Origin: Bacteroidota bacterium
GTDB lineage: Bacteria; Bacteroidota; Bacteroidia; Flavobacteriales; Weeksellaceae
Assembly: GCA_023448955.1 (NCBI GenBank)
Contig: JAEXJU010000005.1
Span: 1-6,606 of the forward strand
Length of the DNA stretch: 6,606 bases
Reading direction: 5' to 3'
Shown: positions 6,520 to 6,606 of the stretch, one piece after another
Layout: each line of letters begins with the position of its first letter
How positions within the stretch are numbered: position 1 is the first letter of the stretch
Translations under genes and position numbers: made by a program
Notes under the pieces: model-generated
Seen by the model: only the letters and a program-made list of their open reading frames with translations
Databases searched by the model: none
Told to the model about the DNA's origin: nothing

Positions 6520-6547
6520 TTTTAGTTGACAGTTTTTAGTTGTCGGT
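6520..6547. repeat. 14-base tandem direct repeat just upstream of gldG
   Basis: Two adjacent 14-base units, 6520-6533 (TTTTAGTTGACAGT) and 6534-6547 (TTTTAGTTGTCGGT), agree at 12 of 14 positions. They fill most of the 44-base gap between the preceding gene tail and the gldG start, ending 5 bases before the ATG in the direction of gldG transcription. The following GGTTGATGG is the reverse complement of CCATCAACC, which also occurs in the loop of the inverted repeat at 523-571. Confidence 0.75.
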
Positions 6548-6558
6548 TGATGGATTTT

Positions 6559-6606
6559 TTATTTTAATATTTTGGCAGCTATTTCCGCCTGTAGTATATC
6601 CTGAGC
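6559..6606 (-). CDS. C-terminal tail of an unidentified gene upstream of gldG (partial)
   Basis: Fifteen codons read from the window edge, AQDILQAEIAAKILK, followed by TAA at 6561-6559. The composition is protein-like and suggests an amphipathic helix, unlike the alternative open minus frame across the same bases. The gene lies on the same strand as gldG and ends 44 bases before it. In F. johnsoniae the gene before gldG is the permease gene gldF; this tail is not obviously a membrane segment, but 15 residues are too few to name it. Confidence 0.5.
   Translation of the reverse strand, partial: AQDILQAEIAAKILK

Noticed and set aside
1..6606. CRISPR array, tRNA, rRNA, insertion sequence or prophage genes
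   Set aside because: No regularly spaced repeats, no cloverleaf or rRNA-like stretches and no transposase or integrase motifs were seen in any frame.

Overview
The window looks like a chromosomal segment from a flavobacterium (Bacteroidota, Flavobacteriia; Chryseobacterium or a close relative is my best guess). Four things point there: a gliding-motility protein GldG, a secreted protein with a C-terminal type IX secretion (T9SS) sorting domain, A-rich leaders without Shine-Dalgarno sites before the genes, and candidate promoters of the TTTG / TAnnTTTG type used by the Bacteroidota sigma factor. The genus is inference from style, not proof.

Layout. The left half reads rightward. At 9-512 lies a membrane-anchored ribonuclease of the barnase family, possibly cut at its 5' end by the window edge. 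At 585-872 lies a very acidic barstar-family inhibitor, and at 862-1314 a GNAT acetyltransferase whose start overlaps the end of the barstar gene. A 90-base gap with a T11 tract, an A9 tract and a candidate promoter leads to a secreted leucine-rich-repeat protein with a T9SS sorting domain (1405-2439), followed after 19 bases by a DinB-fold protein (2459-2962). The right half reads leftward and converges on the left half at about 2963-3032: a 15-codon tail of an unidentified gene (6559-6606), gldG (4856-6514), then lnt, apolipoprotein N-acyltransferase (3033-4682), which probably has its own promoter.

How they work together. The first three genes form a tight toxin / inhibitor / acetyltransferase set: the RNase has all the catalytic residues of barnase and is held at or exported across the inner membrane, while barstar, without a signal peptide, would protect the cytoplasm. 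The right-hand genes belong to envelope biogenesis: Lnt finishes lipoproteins, several of which (other Gld proteins) are T9SS/gliding components, and GldG is a part of the GldFG ABC complex. The LRR protein is a likely T9SS cargo, so window content is weighted towards the cell surface.

Most notable points: the only two cysteines of the RNase fall exactly at the barnase positions (43 and 80) known from protein engineering as a stabilising disulfide; an imperfect hairpin sits between toxin and inhibitor; and a 14-base tandem repeat sharing a short motif with that hairpin precedes gldG. I see no CRISPR array, tRNA, rRNA or insertion sequence.
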